This document shows, piece after piece, positions 1 to 11,921 of a stretch of 64,000 nucleotides of DNA. A program made the position numbers and the translations under genes. Source of the stretch: Tanypteryx hageni (taxonomy: Eukaryota; Arthropoda; Insecta; Odonata; Petaluridae); assembly GCA_028673005.1 (NCBI GenBank), contig CM054116.1, positions 17,865,840-17,929,839 of the forward strand, in the 5' to 3' direction. The notes beneath the pieces were generated by a model. The model was not told the DNA's origin, did not search any database, and was given only the letters and a program-made list of their open reading frames with translations. Numbering within the stretch: position 1 is the first letter of the stretch; each line of letters starts with the position of its first letter.

Positions 1-183
1 TGTAATGGATATTTTGAATTTCATCAGCTACATAATATTTGTTTTTTCCATAGCGATTTCCCGTTTTGTACGTTCATTATGTAGATGTGTTCTTTTAATT
101 GTAAAAATCGTTTAATTAATTTAATGACGGCGCAATAATAGTCTCTCTTTATTTCTCGTGAATTGCATTGTTAGGGACGCTCG

Positions 184-197
184 GTTGTCTAGGCAAC
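184..197. promoter_or_regulatory. X-box-like RFX motif (copy A)
   Basis: The bases GTTGTCTAGGCAAC fit the RFX consensus RYYNYY-N(1-3)-RRNRAC as a near palindrome. Copies B and C carry the same site. No gene start can be tied to it, so it may be a relic of the DNA from which the unit arose. Confidence 0.4.
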
Positions 198-1455
198 GGC
201 TACTGCGACAGAACGTTATGGGACAAAGGCGTAAATCATTCGCTTCTCTCAGAATGGAACCAAATATCAAGGTAACAGAAAAAAATAATGTTTATAATAG
301 TTATCGTTTTGTAGCTTAGTAGCTGACGACATTGCTCCAGTCTCGTATGATTTTTTTCTGAAGGAGCTGGAGAAAGTTGGATTGCATAGGTCAAGCTTTT
401 TTTTACAGAGATGTGGGTTTAAGAGGTAAACGTTTTAGGTTCTCGGTTTTATTTGACATATAATACGCCATAAAATGCAATTCGTTTGTAAGTGGTGCAC
501 ACGGATGAAAGGTAAGCGTAAAGCAAAGCAGCGGTGAAATCGAGAGACGTGACCTATCATTTGCATGGAGTGCACTAATTGATATCAGCGGATTTCGGGG
601 GTATACCGTTTTATTTTCACCGCGTGGGGGAGATTTTTAGTCATGTTCGGAGGTCCTTAGCAGAAAACTATCGCAAAAATAATCGCTGCGAGCATAATGG
701 TAATTTTCGAAGACCGGTGGCGCAATTATGAAGACTGCATAAGAATTTTCGTAGCACAGTCAGGAGATGAAACTAACATTGTGGCAGCCCATTTTTTGTC
801 ACCAGTAAAGTGGTGCCCCTGATTGACTTCCGAGATTCATTTATGTGTTTTTCATGTTCACTCATTCTTGATCTCATTCTTAATCTTAGATCACCATAAC
901 TCCGTTTATGTTGTCATGATAGTCACGATGTACCACTCTTATTTTTCCCACAGGGCGCCCTCTACAACGTCAAATCCAAGACCATCATTGTTTCATTGAC
1001 GCTTCTCCGTATTTTCATAACGATTGAGATAATCAAAATTTTGAAAGTATCCCTTATCACTTATATATTGCTGGATGCTGTATTTAACGACAAAATTCTC
1101 AAAATTATAAACAGTGTACTTTTCAAATTAAAAAAATATATTTGCTTTATTTATCGACTGGGGATGAGGAAAATTTCAAATTTTTATCGAAAGTTAGAAA
1201 ACAGTATTTGGGCGACGTGGGATGGCTTCCTGATAACAAACTTCATAGAAACACGTAAGTATTGCAGAATACTTTAATCAGTAATGGTGGGAAAGCCCTC
1301 GAAATTATTTTCCACTTTATATTTACGTATTTAGTAACCGGCGTTGCTCGAGAATTTAGTTATTTAATCGCGGTTAATACATGTGATTTCATTTTTTTTA
1401 CTTTTAGATGAAATTCCACTGGAAATATGGGAGTACGTCCAGCCTCTACTCCTAG

Positions 1456-1857
1456 AAGGGAAACATTAAGGGGTTGGTACCCTCCGCCGAGAATTTGGCT
1501 CTGAACCCGATGTATAAACCCTGCCAAGATGATGGAGAGAACGACGACGTCGCACTGGATGCGGCTTCCGGTGCCGCCTGCGTAGGCTGGCACGTGCCTT
1601 CCTACGCAGGCGGCGCCCGAAGCTGCATCCAGTGCGACGTATCGATCCCTGAAGAAGATCTTTGGGATCGAAACTTCGGATTGCCATGCGCCATCATACG
1701 CAGCAGCTACCGGCAGCAGCACCCAGCGCTACGCTGGCGATAGCTTCGCCGTAAACGATAACAACACCTTTTACATCGGTTTCAGAGCTCAAGGACCGGA
1801 CTACATCTTCGAGGGTAGCAAGGCGTGCTCCGATGCAACCATCCGGATAATTCAAAT
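1456..1857 (+). pseudogene. Coding-exon remnant split by a 94-bp palindrome (copy A)
   Basis: A pyrimidine-rich stretch ending in CTCCTAG precedes an open frame that begins K-G-N-I-K and runs through NPMYKPCQDDGEND. A 94-bp palindrome at 1,547-1,640 then interrupts it. After the palindrome a different frame continues (SLKKIFGIETSD, later NNTFYIGFRAQGPDYIFEG) up to a good splice donor, CAAAT/GTGAGT, at 1,858. The palindrome length is 1 modulo 3, which accounts exactly for the frame change. The downstream frame also stays open in copies B and C. I do not recognise the protein; it could equally be a captured host exon or part of an unknown mobile element. Without the palindrome the exon would hold 308 coding bases and end in phase 2. 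Confidence 0.5.
1547..1640. repeat. 94-bp fold-back palindrome (copy A)
   Basis: Both ends begin ACGTCGCACTGGATGC when read inward, and the inverted match runs to a centre at about TGGCACGTGCC with a few mismatches. It is much more GC-rich than its surroundings. It looks like a miniature fold-back insertion, but I see no clear target-site duplication. Confidence 0.85.
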
Positions 1858-4499
1858 GTGAGTTCGAAATATCAAAATTTTAAAGATGAGAAAAGAATTG
1901 CAGTGAAATTCTCGAATGAGAATTAAATGGAATAAAATGGAACAAAGGAGGGGGAAAAGTAAATGAACAGAAAACTTTATTTATTTTACAATCGGTACGA
2001 GTTGGAAAGTCGATATCACCGTGGTGAAATATTTTTCGATAAAAAGATACAATAGAACGTCTTCGAGAAAAAAATGTCCTTCTTCCTTTAACCTTTGTCG
2101 ACGTTTAGTTCCGAAACTGCGAGATGCCCTTTTCGAAATAAATCACCAAATTTTTCTCTCTCTTTTATGTGATCTGTAAGGCATCGATTAAAAAACTCAT
2201 TCGGATAGAGGACGACATTTGTCCACAAACTTCCGCGAAACTCATAAATAGGAGATATAGTTACGCAGATAAAAATTGGAGAGCCGCCCAAGCTTACGAC
2301 CCAGATTTGTACGTGAAGCCCCTAAAGAACGCATTTGACATCTCCGGGGATTCCACTAGTGAATAATATAGTTTTCCTTCTTGTTTATGAACCCGCACGT
2401 TCTAGTTGACCCTGGATGGGAAAAGGCGAATCCTGCGATTTAGTGTGTAAACTGTAGTCTGTGCGCTGCTCTAGGGACAAGAAAGCTTGCGATCTGAGGA
2501 AGATGCGAGGCCGAGGGAGACAAAATGGGACATTGTAAATAATAGCATGTATAATGTTCAGAGTTGTTCGAATACAGAAAACGTGTACAACAATGTGAAA
2601 CAGTATACTCCATAAATGGAGTACACAGAGGCTGCAAAGGCTTTCCTTATGGGGAATGCGCTCAAAACAGTGTCAATAGATTGGGCGGTTCGTATATATT
2701 TTCTAGAAATTTTTTCTGCGAAACTATAAACAGTTATTATATAGACCGCGGACGACATTGTGGGAAATGTTGCTTTTTATCCGAATAAATGTTTTGATAA
2801 ATAACTTACAGAACATATCGTATAGGAGCCAGGGAGAGAAGAATACGGTAGCAAATTTTTGCTTGACGGAAGAAACGAGTACACGATTATTTAATTTGGA
2901 AGTACTAATTGATGGATGCAGTTGAAAATCACAATGCGTTGATTAATTTTAACAAGTTTAATTAATTTAACTAAAATCCGGAAAGTGGTTTCTGGGATTA
3001 AAGATACGGACGCACGGAGGCGACATACCCATAAGGCGTACCGCTGCTGTAACTTAGTTGGTAAAGAACGCATTAAAACTACACTTTTTGGTACATGTAT
3101 CTCCAAAAAGCACTAAAATAATTTAATAATCTCCATTGGGGAAGAAACGAATGAGGGATGATTGTTGTGGTTACGGAGTGCGTTCGGGTTTGTTTAAAAT
3201 AATTCCTTTTCAAGTTCATAATAAAAATACGTCTCCTCAAAAAAGAGATACGAATAGAAAATTCAGTGAAAACTCTCTCCTGTTATCCCCTGTTAATGGA
3301 CGACTCGCAAATCAAAGATTTATAACCGATTGTCATTTTTAAGAAAGATACAAAGTATTGTAATGAGAGACGGCGGAGAGAAAAATTATGATTAAAGGTT
3401 AAACGAGTCATTGAAATTATATTAGAATTTTTATTTTATTACGAAATGATTAATTTTCTTTTTCATTTTTTTCAGGCCATCTCACGTCGCTGCATCAAAA
3501 TTCACTGTAAAATGAATATTTGTTGTACAATAAAAATGTATTTATTTACGGAAAAAATAAATGTTGTTTTGAATACGTCTAATAAAAATGTATTTTACAT
3601 CGATGGTTGAGTAAATATATAGTCTATATGAGTCTATATGCACAGCCGTAGGGAGTGTTTTTAGCGCCCTTGGCAAATCCTTCATTTTCCGCCTTTAATT
3701 AAAATATAGACATAAATCAATGTATCAACATTTAATAACTTTGCGTTTTGGTATTCATTTGTTAAAATAGCAAAGGAATTGAGTCGTGTCTGCGTCACTG
3801 ATGATTTGCGAAAGTTTTTGATAATTAAGTATTGCTCTATGTAGCAGGAAGCGTTAATTGCCGAAGTGATCTTACACAATGAAGGGAAAACCTCCGCGGC
3901 GTGTTCTCAATGAAACATAATATACTAAAAGAAGAATTCACACTAGTAAATTTAATGAATTCCTCATAATTAACTGCTAGTCGCTAAATATTATCCTCGG
4001 CAACGTATCATTTCGTACTGCAAAAAAATAACTGAAAGTAAGATATAAATACATTGACGTACATCTTCCGATGGCTTGAGTTTTGTGCTGGTTAGAATTA
4101 ATGAAGGACTTCGACTTCAAGTAAAACCTTACAGCATGAGAAACACTGTGTTACAACCAGACGCAGCATAAAATGAGTTGTGTGCCAAAAGGGTGAATTT
4201 AATTAGCAAATGGAAGAATGCGGTTGTGCTTGGGCAATATTGCTGCCATTAATTGAATCTAATATATAAAAATGACTTCGTAGTTGTCATCGGTGGGTGG
4301 AAAAGTGGAACTGTAATGCTATTTTTAACTAATTTTCTGAGTAGCTAGAAGATTGATATTTAATACGAATGTTCGGTTCTTAAAGTAAAAGTCATTTGCA
4401 AAAACATAATTCCAAACTATACCTGCTTCGATCCCTGAGAATGATTTCCATTCCCCATAAGTTAACATGGAAAAATGGATATTTCAACCTGCAAGCTTA

Positions 4500-4924
4500 T
4501 ATTCTTTTACTTATTAAAATTCTTTTCCTAGTAATGCCAATATTTTTTATATTCGTTCTCTCAACTTTTACGGAATGCCTTTTTGTGTCAATGAGCAGTC
4601 TGCTTGAATAATTTCACATATTTTGTCCAATACTCTAGAAACTTATTGCGGTTTGGGTCCAGGCTTCTTCCGTGTTAAATCAACTTCTTCCATATTTTCC
4701 TCAGCTTCGTGTAATCTCCTCATTAGTTTGTACACAACAGACAAAGATACGCCCAAGTTTTTTGCCATTTTAACCGCTGACTCACCTTGTTCTCTCATAT
4801 TTTTAAATACATCAATTTTTTCGTCGGTTATCGAGGTTATTTTCTTTCTTGTTCTGGAAACTACATCATTTAGTTCACTCTGTATCCCATTTTAATTTAC
4901 TACTTCCTGAGAGTTTTCTTCCAT
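4500..4924 (-). pseudogene. Tc1/IS630-like transposase N-terminus, decayed (copy B)
   Basis: On the minus strand a frame from an ATG at 4,924 carries a helix-turn-helix-like block (FKNMREQGESAVKMAKNLGV, then SLSVVYKLMRRLHEAEE), a basic linker KKPGPKPQ, and VSRVLDKICEIIQADCSLT. This is the usual layout of the bipartite DNA-binding region of Tc1/IS630-type transposases. In-frame stops follow VVN, KPQ and KGIP, so it is not functional. No catalytic domain follows. Copy B has lost 33 bp that copy C keeps, removing the residues of the second helix-turn-helix. Confidence 0.6.
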
Positions 4925-4982
4925 TACAGGGTAGGGTTAGTATTGTTTATAATTATCAATAATCTATAATCTATAATTCACG

Positions 4983-5140
4983 ATAATGTGTTTATAACTA
5001 CTGATATTTTGTTCATAACTACTGATACTTTGTTTATAACTGCCAATAATGTATTTATGACTACAGATACTTGGTTTATAACTAACAATAATGTGTCTAT
5101 AACTTCCGATAATGTGTTTATAGTATCCGATAACGCAGCG
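4983..5140. repeat. 21-bp minisatellite (copy B)
   Basis: About seven diverged units of roughly 21 bp resemble ATAACTACTGATACTTTGTT. Because the unit is a multiple of three, the minus strand gives a seven-residue repeat (SYK-x-IIG type) that looks coding but need not be. Copy C has one more unit. Confidence 0.85.
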
Positions 5141-5249
5141 CGTCCAACCAGGCCTAGGAAACACTTCAGAAAAAGGTTGTACCGCGTTACGCATTGAAAC
5201 TAATGTAGAGGACTCGATCTATACCAGCGACGTCATACTGTTGCACTAC

Positions 5250-7780
5250 GCATTTTATGCTGCGTCTGGTTGTAACGCAGTGTTTTTCATGCTGTAAGGT
5301 TTTACTTGAAGTCGAAGTCCTTCATTAATTCTAACCAGCACAAAACGCCAGCCATCGGAAGATGTACGTCAATGTATTTATATCGTACTTTCAGTTATTT
5401 TTTTGCAGTACGAAATGATACGTTGCCGAGGATAATATTTAGCGACTAGCAGTTAATTATGAGGAATTCATTAAATTTACTAGTGTGAATTCTTCTTTTA
5501 GGATATTATGTTTCATTGAGAACACGCCGCGGAGGTTTTCCCTTCCTTGTGTAAGATCACTTCGGCAATTAACGCTTCCTGCTACATAGAGCAATACTTA
5601 ACTATCAAAAACTTTCGCAAATCATCAGTGACGCAGACACGACTCAATTCCTTTGCTATTTTAACAATTGAATACCAAAACGCAAAGTTATTAAATATTG
5701 ATAAATTGATTTATGTCTATATTTTAATTAAAGGCGGAAAATGAAGGATTTGCCAAGGGCGTTAAAAACACTCCCTACGGCTGTGCATATAGACTCATAT
5801 AGACTATATATTTACTCAACCATCGATGTAAAATACATTTTTATTAGACGTATTCAAAACAAGATTTATTTTTTCCGTAAATAAATACATATTATTGTAA
5901 AACAAATATTCATTTTACAGTGAATTTTGATGCAGCGACGTGAGATGGCCTGAAAAAAATGAAAAAGAAAATTAATCATTTCGTAATAAAATAAAAATTC
6001 TAATATAATTTCAATGACTCGTTTAACCTTTAATCATAATTTTTCTCTCCGCCGTCTCTCATTACAATACTTTGTATCTTTCTTAAAAATGACAATCGGT
6101 TATAAATTTTTGATTTGCGAGTCGTCCATTTACAGGGGATTACAGGAGAGAGTTTTCACTGAATTTTCTATTCGTATCTCTTTTTTGAGGAGACGTATTT
6201 TTATTATGAACTTGAAAAGGAATTATTTTAAACAAACCCGAACGCACTCCGTAACCACAACAATCATCCCTCTTTCGTTTCTTCCCCAATGGAGATTATT
6301 AAATTATTTTAGTGCTTTTTGGAGATACATGTACCAAAAAGTGTAGTTTTAATGCGTTCTTTACCAACTAAGTTACAGCAGCGGTACGCCTTATGGGTAT
6401 GTCGCCACCGTCCGTCCGTATCTTTAATCCCAGAAACCACTTTCCGGATTTTAGTTAAATTAATTAAACTTGTTAAAATTAATCAACGCATTGTGATTTT
6501 CAACTGCATCCATCAATTATAACTTCCAAATTAAATAATCGTGTACTCGTTTCTTCCGTCAAGCAACAATTTGCTACCGTATTTTTCTCTCTCTGGCTCC
6601 TATACGGTATGTTCTGTAAGTTATTTATCAAAACATTTATTCGGATAAAGAGCAACATTTCCCACAATGTCGTCCGCGGTCTATATAACAACTGTTTATA
6701 GTTTCGCAGAAAAAATTTCTAGAAAATCCCAGTCATAATATCACATATTTTGTTTACATCTATCGCTACGAAAATTATATCGGCGAGCGACAATTTAAAA
6801 TCCACATTTTTCTCTCTCGTGCTCTTATATGATCTGTGAGGTGCACATAAAAAGATTTATTCAGATAGAGGACGACAATTACCACAAAAAACCCCGCGGG
6901 ATCATATATGTAATTAGGACTTATAGTGTTGGAGATAAAAGTTCACGAACCGCCCAATCTATTGACACTGTTTTGAGCGCATTCCCCATAAAGAACGACT
7001 TTGCAGCCTCTGTGTACTCCATTTATGGAGTATACTGTTTCTCATTGTTGTACACGTTTTCTGTATTCGAACAACTCTGAACATTATACATGCTATTATT
7101 TACAATGTCCCATTTTGTCTCCCTCAGCCTCGCATCTTCCTCAGATCGCAAGCTTTCTTGTCCCTAGAGCAGCGCACAGACTACAGTTTACACACTAAAT
7201 CGCAGGATTCGCCTTTTCCCATCCAGGGTCAACTAGAACGTGCGGGTTCATAAACAAGAAGGAAAACTATATTATTCACTAGTGGAATCCCCGGAGATGT
7301 CAAATGCGTTCTTTAGGGGCTTCACGTACAAATCTGGGTCGTAAGCTTGGGCGGCTCTCCAATTTTTATCTGCGTAACTATATCTCCTATTTATGAGTTT
7401 CGCGGAAGTTTGTGGACAAATGTCGTCCTCTATCCGAATGAGTTTTTTAATCGATGCCTTACAGATCACATAAAAGAGAGAGAAAAATTTGGTGATTTAT
7501 TTCGAAAAGGGCATCTCGCAGTTTCGGAACTAAACGTCGTCAAAGGTTAAAGGGAGAAGGACATTTTTTTCTCGAAGACGTTCTATTGAATCTTTTTATC
7601 GAAAAATATTTCACCACGGTGATATCGACTTTCCAACTCGTACCGATTGTAAAATAAATAAAGTTTTCTGTTCATTTACTTTTCCCCCTCCTTTGTTCCA
7701 TTTTATTCCATTTAATTCTCATTCGAGAATTTCACTGCAATTCTTTTCTCATCTTTAAAATTTTGATATTTCGAACTCAC
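5250..7780. other. Unit interior, no recognised gene
   Basis: This is repeat-unit DNA shared with A (inverted) and C. All open frames are short and change between copies. At 6,813-7,491 it holds a block of about 680 bp absent from C. On the minus strand near 7,500-7,530 the frame PKLRDALFEINHQ could be a further small exon of the remnant at 7,781-8,182 (possible acceptor before TTCCGAAACTG), but the support is weak. Confidence 0.5.
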
Positions 7781-8182
7781 ATTTGAATTATCCGGATGGT
7801 TGCATCGGAGCACGCCTTGCTACCCTCGAAGATGTAGTCCGGTCCTTGAGCTCTGAAACCGATGTAAAAGGTGTTGTTATCGTTTACGGCGAAGCTATCG
7901 CCAGCGTAGCGCTGGGTGCTGCTGCCGGTAGCTGCTGCGTATGATGGCGCATGGCAATCCGACGTTTCGATCCCAAAGATCTTCTTCAGGGATCGATACG
8001 TCGCACTGGATGCAGCTTCGGGCGCCGCCTGCGTAGGAAGGCACGTGCCAGCCTACGCAGGCGGCACCGGAAGCCGCATCCAGTGCGACGTCGTCGTTCT
8101 CTCCATCATCTTGGCAGGGTTTATACATCGGGTTCAGAGCCAAATTCTCGGCGGAGGGTACCAACCCCTTAATGTTTCCCTT
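7781..8182 (-). pseudogene. Coding-exon remnant split by a 94-bp palindrome (copy B)
   Basis: This is the same 402-bp block as 1,456-1,857, read on the minus strand: acceptor-like CTCCTAG before 8,182, frame break at the palindrome 7,998-8,091, and donor GTGAGT immediately after 7,781. The frame downstream of the palindrome is open and matches copy A apart from scattered changes. Function unknown. Confidence 0.5.
7998..8091. repeat. 94-bp fold-back palindrome (copy B)
   Basis: Same length and same terminal sequence as in A and C, so the insertion predates the amplification of the unit. Confidence 0.85.
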
Positions 8183-8738
8183 CTAGGAGTAGAGGCTGGA
8201 CGTACTCCCACATTTCCAGTGGAATTTCATCTAAAAGTAAAAAAAATGAAATCACATGTATTAACCGCGATTAAATAACTAAATTCTCGAGCAACGCCGG
8301 TTACTAAATACGTAAATATAAAGTGGAAAATAATTTCGAGGGCTTTCCCACCATTACTGATTAAAGTATTCTGCAATACTTACGTGTTTCTATGAAGTTT
8401 GTTATCAGGAAGCCATCCCACGTCGCCCAAATACTGTTTTCTAACTTTGGATAAAAATTTGAAATTTTCCTCATCCCCAGTCGATAAATAAAGCAAATAT
8501 ATTTTTTTAATTTGAAAAGTACACTGTTTATAATTTTGAGAATTTTGTCGTTAAATACAGCATCCAGCAATATATAAGTGATAAGGGATACTTTCAAAAT
8601 TTTGATTATCTCAATCGTTATGAAAATACGGAGAAGCGTCAATAAAACAATGATGGTCTTGGATTTGATGTTGTAGAGGTCGCCCTGTGTGGAAAATAAG
8701 AGTGGTACATCGTGACTATCATGATAACATAAACGGAG

Positions 8739-8942
8739 TTATGGTGATCTAAGATTTAGAATGAGATCAAGAATGAGTGAACATGAAAAACACATAAATG
8801 AATCTCGGAAGTCAATCAGGGGCACCACTTTACTGGTGACAAAAAATGAGCTCTCCGTCATGTCTCGTAAAGTATTGGTCATATCAAAAAGGTTTTCAAA
8901 CAGAACCTGTAGAACTAGTACAGTATTTCGTTCCGTATACAT
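8739..8942 (-). pseudogene. ZBED-type hAT transposase scrap (copy B)
   Basis: A 67-codon open frame contains LFENLFDMTNTLRDMTESSF followed by FVTSKVVPLIDF. This order of hydrophobic and threonine positions, ending in T-x-SKVVPLI, resembles the middle region of ZBED-type hAT transposases. Copy C keeps the frame; copy A has lost part of it in a 740-bp deletion. No catalytic residues are visible, so this is a fragment, and the assignment rests on one motif. Confidence 0.35.
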
Positions 8943-10178
8943 TTTTATGGTAGGAGTGGCCGTTATCGGGAAACAAATAATTTGTAATTCGCTCTGAAGT
9001 TAGAGAAATTCACGCAGAGCTGCCTAATAGTTGTCAACGTAAACAATCTTGTTGGTTACGGAAGTAAATCTGCTATATGTAGCTACATAAATACATTTAA
9101 TTAAATGGGTTATCTAAGATGAAGAAAGAACGTAAACGTAAATATTACAACTAATGATCTGATGTGAGGTGGGTACGTTTAAAATAATTGTCGATTGTTT
9201 GGTTGATTAAAACTGATTAGAAAATAAATACCTGCGTAAATATTAATTGAATATTTACCTTGAATCATTTCTTCTGTATCGTTTTGCAGTATGTACTAAA
9301 TAAAATTACGTAATGTGTTTATTAATGCACCAAGTCAGGAAGTGAAGTGATTTTTAGTCGACGGAGAGATAAAATAGGATCGTGGTGTTTTGCAGTTCTA
9401 TGCCGTGCGTTCGTTCAAATCGTATCGTTTAGTTTCAAACACTATATCGACCGAGACGCGCCTATTTGTGATACACTTTCCTGACTTGCTTAAGCATCGA
9501 TTCGGTAAAGACATAAGTACTAGATAAACTCGCACGAGAATACTTGCTCCTTGCATTGAAATGGGACCGGGAATGAATGACATTAGACCCTGCCACAATG
9601 TTAGTTTCATCTCCTGACTGTGGTACGAAAATTCTTATGCAGGCTTCATAATTGCGCCACCGGTCTTCGAAAATTACCGTTATGCTCGCAGCGATTATTT
9701 TTGCGATAGTTTTCTGCTAAGGACGTTCGAACATGACTAAAAATCTCCCCCACGCGGTGAAAATAAAACGGTATACCCCCGAGATCCGCTGATATCAATT
9801 AGTGCACTCCATGCAAATGATAGGCCACGTCTCTCGATTTCACCGCTGCTTTGCTTTACGCTTACCTTTCATCCGTGTGCACCACTTACAAACGAATTGC
9901 ATTTTATGTCGTATTTTATGTCAAATAAAACCGACAACCTAAAACGTTTACCTCTTAAACCCACATCTCTGTAAAAAAAAGCTTGACCTATGCAATCCAA
10001 CTTTCTCCAGGTCCTTCCGAAAAAAATCATACGAGACTGGAACAATGTCGTCAGCTACTAAGCTACAAAACGATAACTATTATAAACATTATTTTTTCTA
10101 TTACCTTGATATTTGGTTCCATTCTGAGAGAAGCGAATGATTTACGCCTTAGTCCCATATCGTTCTATCGCAGTAGCC
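8943..10178. other. Unit interior, no recognised gene
   Basis: Unit DNA shared with C and, from about 9,589, with A inverted. It includes frames at 9,398-9,610 (minus) and 9,983-10,255 (plus) that persist in C, but I recognise no domain in them and they may be chance frames. Confidence 0.4.
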
Positions 10179-10192
10179 GTTGCCTAGACAAC
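10179..10192. promoter_or_regulatory. X-box-like RFX motif (copy B)
   Basis: GTTGCCTAGACAAC matches the RFX consensus with both half-sites and a two-base centre. It is the counterpart of 184-197 and 20,699-20,712. Confidence 0.4.
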
Positions 10193-10554
10193 CGAGCGTC
10201 CCTAACAATGCAATTCACGAGAAACAAAGAGAGAGTAATATTGCGCCGTCATTAAATTAATTCCACGGGATTGAAAATTTTCCTATTTGTCGCATTGTAA
10301 AATTATTTGATGTCATAAGGAATATTATTCTAGATTTGAACTTTAATAGACAAAGTAATACACCAAGTAAAGAGGATTAATGGCAGATAAGAAAAACAGC
10401 TGAAATTAATATATCCGTTTATTAGCACTTAAACGATTTTTACAATTAAAAGAACACCTCTACATAATGAACGTACAAAACGGAACTCACTAAGGAAAAA
10501 ACAAATATTATGTAGCTGATGAAATTCAAAATATCCATTACATATTCATTTAAA

Positions 10555-11170
10555 AATACAAACATTCTCACTTCCATAAGACATATGTACATCCAAGCAG
10601 AAAGGAAAATTATGTAAATTAAAATGGCTTCTTGACCATTATTAATATCCATTACATTTTTTATAAATATTCAAACGTTATTCTCACTTCGGTTTTTCAC
10701 TCGCTGTGAAATATTTCAGTTCTGTTGATGTCTTAAGTGACTGCCTTGCAGTACGCTTCTACGTTCAGGATCTGTACTCTCCTAGGACGTGTTGAATGAG
10801 GGCTTCATGGTGTGCGATTTGCACGCCTCAGCGGCTAGTCGGAGGCTCGAGTTCGATTCCCGGCGTTTTCTCGTGATTTTTTCTTCTCATCCTTCCGTTC
10901 CAACCACCCCAAGTTATGACTTTACCATAGAAAACCACTTTCCTTGTGAATTCTCACTTCCATAAGATATATGTGCATACAATAAGAAAGGAAAAATATA
11001 TATATGTGCATTGAAAAGGGTTATTGGCCATTATTGATATCCGTTACATATTTAATAAAAAACACAAAACATTCGCAATTCCATAAGGCATGAACATGTG
11101 TTATCAAACAAAGGTAAATTGTGTAAATTGAAATGGGTTATTTACCATTATTAATTTCCGTTACACATTT
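10555..11170. repeat. About 118-bp tandem array (copy B)
   Basis: Three diverged units begin near 10,558, 10,676/10,950 and 11,068. Each has a core like ATTCTCACTTCCATAAG, a stretch GAAAGGAAAATTATGTAAAT and GACCATTATTAATATCC. The second unit is split by a SINE. Copy C has only two units. Confidence 0.75.
10691..10949 (+). mobile_element. tRNA-derived SINE insertion
   Basis: Copy B carries about 259 bp absent from copy C. The insert is flanked by the 11-bp repeat ATTCTCACTTC on the left (10,680-10,690, first base shared) and right (10,950-10,960), the expected target-site duplication. Inside, 10,799-10,865 resembles a tRNA: a degenerate A box near TGGTGTGCGATTTGC and a B box AGTTCGATTCC at 10,850-10,860. 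About 108 bp of unrelated sequence precede the tRNA-like part, so the boundaries or the SINE class are unusual. There is no poly-A tail. Confidence 0.65.
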
Positions 11171-11394
11171 CAAAATCTAATGTGGCCACCACATGACCTT
11201 CTCTATGCCAGTAATATTTCTAACAAATTCCAAATAGGTTAAATGATAATAAATATTTCAAGGAACTGCGAGACGGATTTAAAGACTTGACAAAGAAAAG
11301 AAATAAACTCAAACCATCGCCTTCTAATTTTGGCTATAGCCACAAAGCTCCAACAGTTAAAAAAATAAAAAGGAGCGTTCATAAGACGTAAGTG

Positions 11395-11600
11395 TAATGT
11401 GTTTACAATAGTCGCCGGTAGGTGGAGTGGTGGGGTAAGACAAAAAAATATGTCATAAACATATCTCTTAAACGATGCATTATATGGGGAAATGTTTTAA
11501 ACGAACTTCGTACAAAATTAAATTTGCTACAACGTTTATTCCAGTACGTTTTTACATTCATCAAATATTAAAGCAAATATTTCGAAATTACGGATAATCG
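11395..11600 (+). repeat. Dispersed repeat module (copy B)
   Basis: The order GTAGGTGG, a purine-rich stretch, CATATCTCTTAAACGATGCATT, TTGCTACAACGTTTATTCCA and CATCAAATATT recurs diverged in copy C, twice at 42,860-43,260 and inverted at 63,690-63,905. It is probably a non-autonomous mobile repeat of unknown class. Confidence 0.6.
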
Positions 11601-11720
11601 ACCGATTTTTGCTAAATACTAATGACCCGATTTCGCTTAGCGCTTCAATGCGATAATTTGCTTGTTTATGTTCGCTAGAGGTATCATCCGATAAAACTGA
11701 ATATTTTTCATAAAATTCAA

Positions 11721-11921
11721 TTAGTTTGATTGTATTTGCTTATGTCCACTCCATGAGTGCAGATGTGCGTGTTCACGTAGTTGGTCGAACAACTGAAGAC
11801 CGACAGCATCGAGCAATGAACAACATGTGTTTGCTGATAGTAGAACAATCTGACCTTGGGCTCGCGCATACGCAAAGTGTGTGACAGAAGGCTTCTTTGG
11901 CTTCTTCTTTAGAGGGGTCAT
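11721..11921 (-). CDS. Unrecognised 66-residue ORF, kept in both copies
   Basis: An ATG-started frame begins MTPLKKKPKKPSVTHFAYAR, a basic head, and continues with a neutral region containing two adjacent cysteines and REHAHLHSW. It is the same length in copy C with essentially one change (H to Q near the end). I recognise no family. Conservation between B and C is weak evidence because the whole unit is nearly identical; it may be a chance frame. Confidence 0.2.
   Translation of the reverse strand: MTPLKKKPKKPSVTHFAYARAQGQIVLLSANTCCSLLDAVGLQLFDQLREHAHLHSWSGHKQIQSN

Larger units (their letters stand above)
1..4172 (-). repeat. Unit copy A (inverted, partial)
   Basis: This stretch is the reverse complement of copy B from about 10,545 down to about 5,250, and of the matching part of copy C. 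The match is very close along its length. Compared with B it lacks about 215 bp (B 6,727-6,945), about 740 bp (B 8,849-9,588) and about 172 bp (B 10,262-10,433). It starts about 1.08 kb inside the unit and joins B head to head at 4,171-4,172, so A and B form a large imperfect palindrome with a spacer of about 1.08 kb. The copy runs off the left edge of the window. Confidence 0.93.

Noticed and set aside
4964..5194. Seven-residue repeat protein or CRISPR-like array
   Set aside because: The 21-bp minisatellite gives the seven-residue pattern by arithmetic. There are no unique spacers, so it is not a CRISPR array, and the genome is eukaryotic.
7916..8278. 120-codon plus-strand frame through the exon block (also in A and C)
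   Set aside because: It is antisense to the better supported exon and owes its length to the palindrome, which reads open on both strands.
10799..10865. tRNA gene
   Set aside because: A and B boxes are present, but the acceptor stem and anticodon arm do not fold convincingly and the block is inside an insertion with target duplication, so it is a SINE head.
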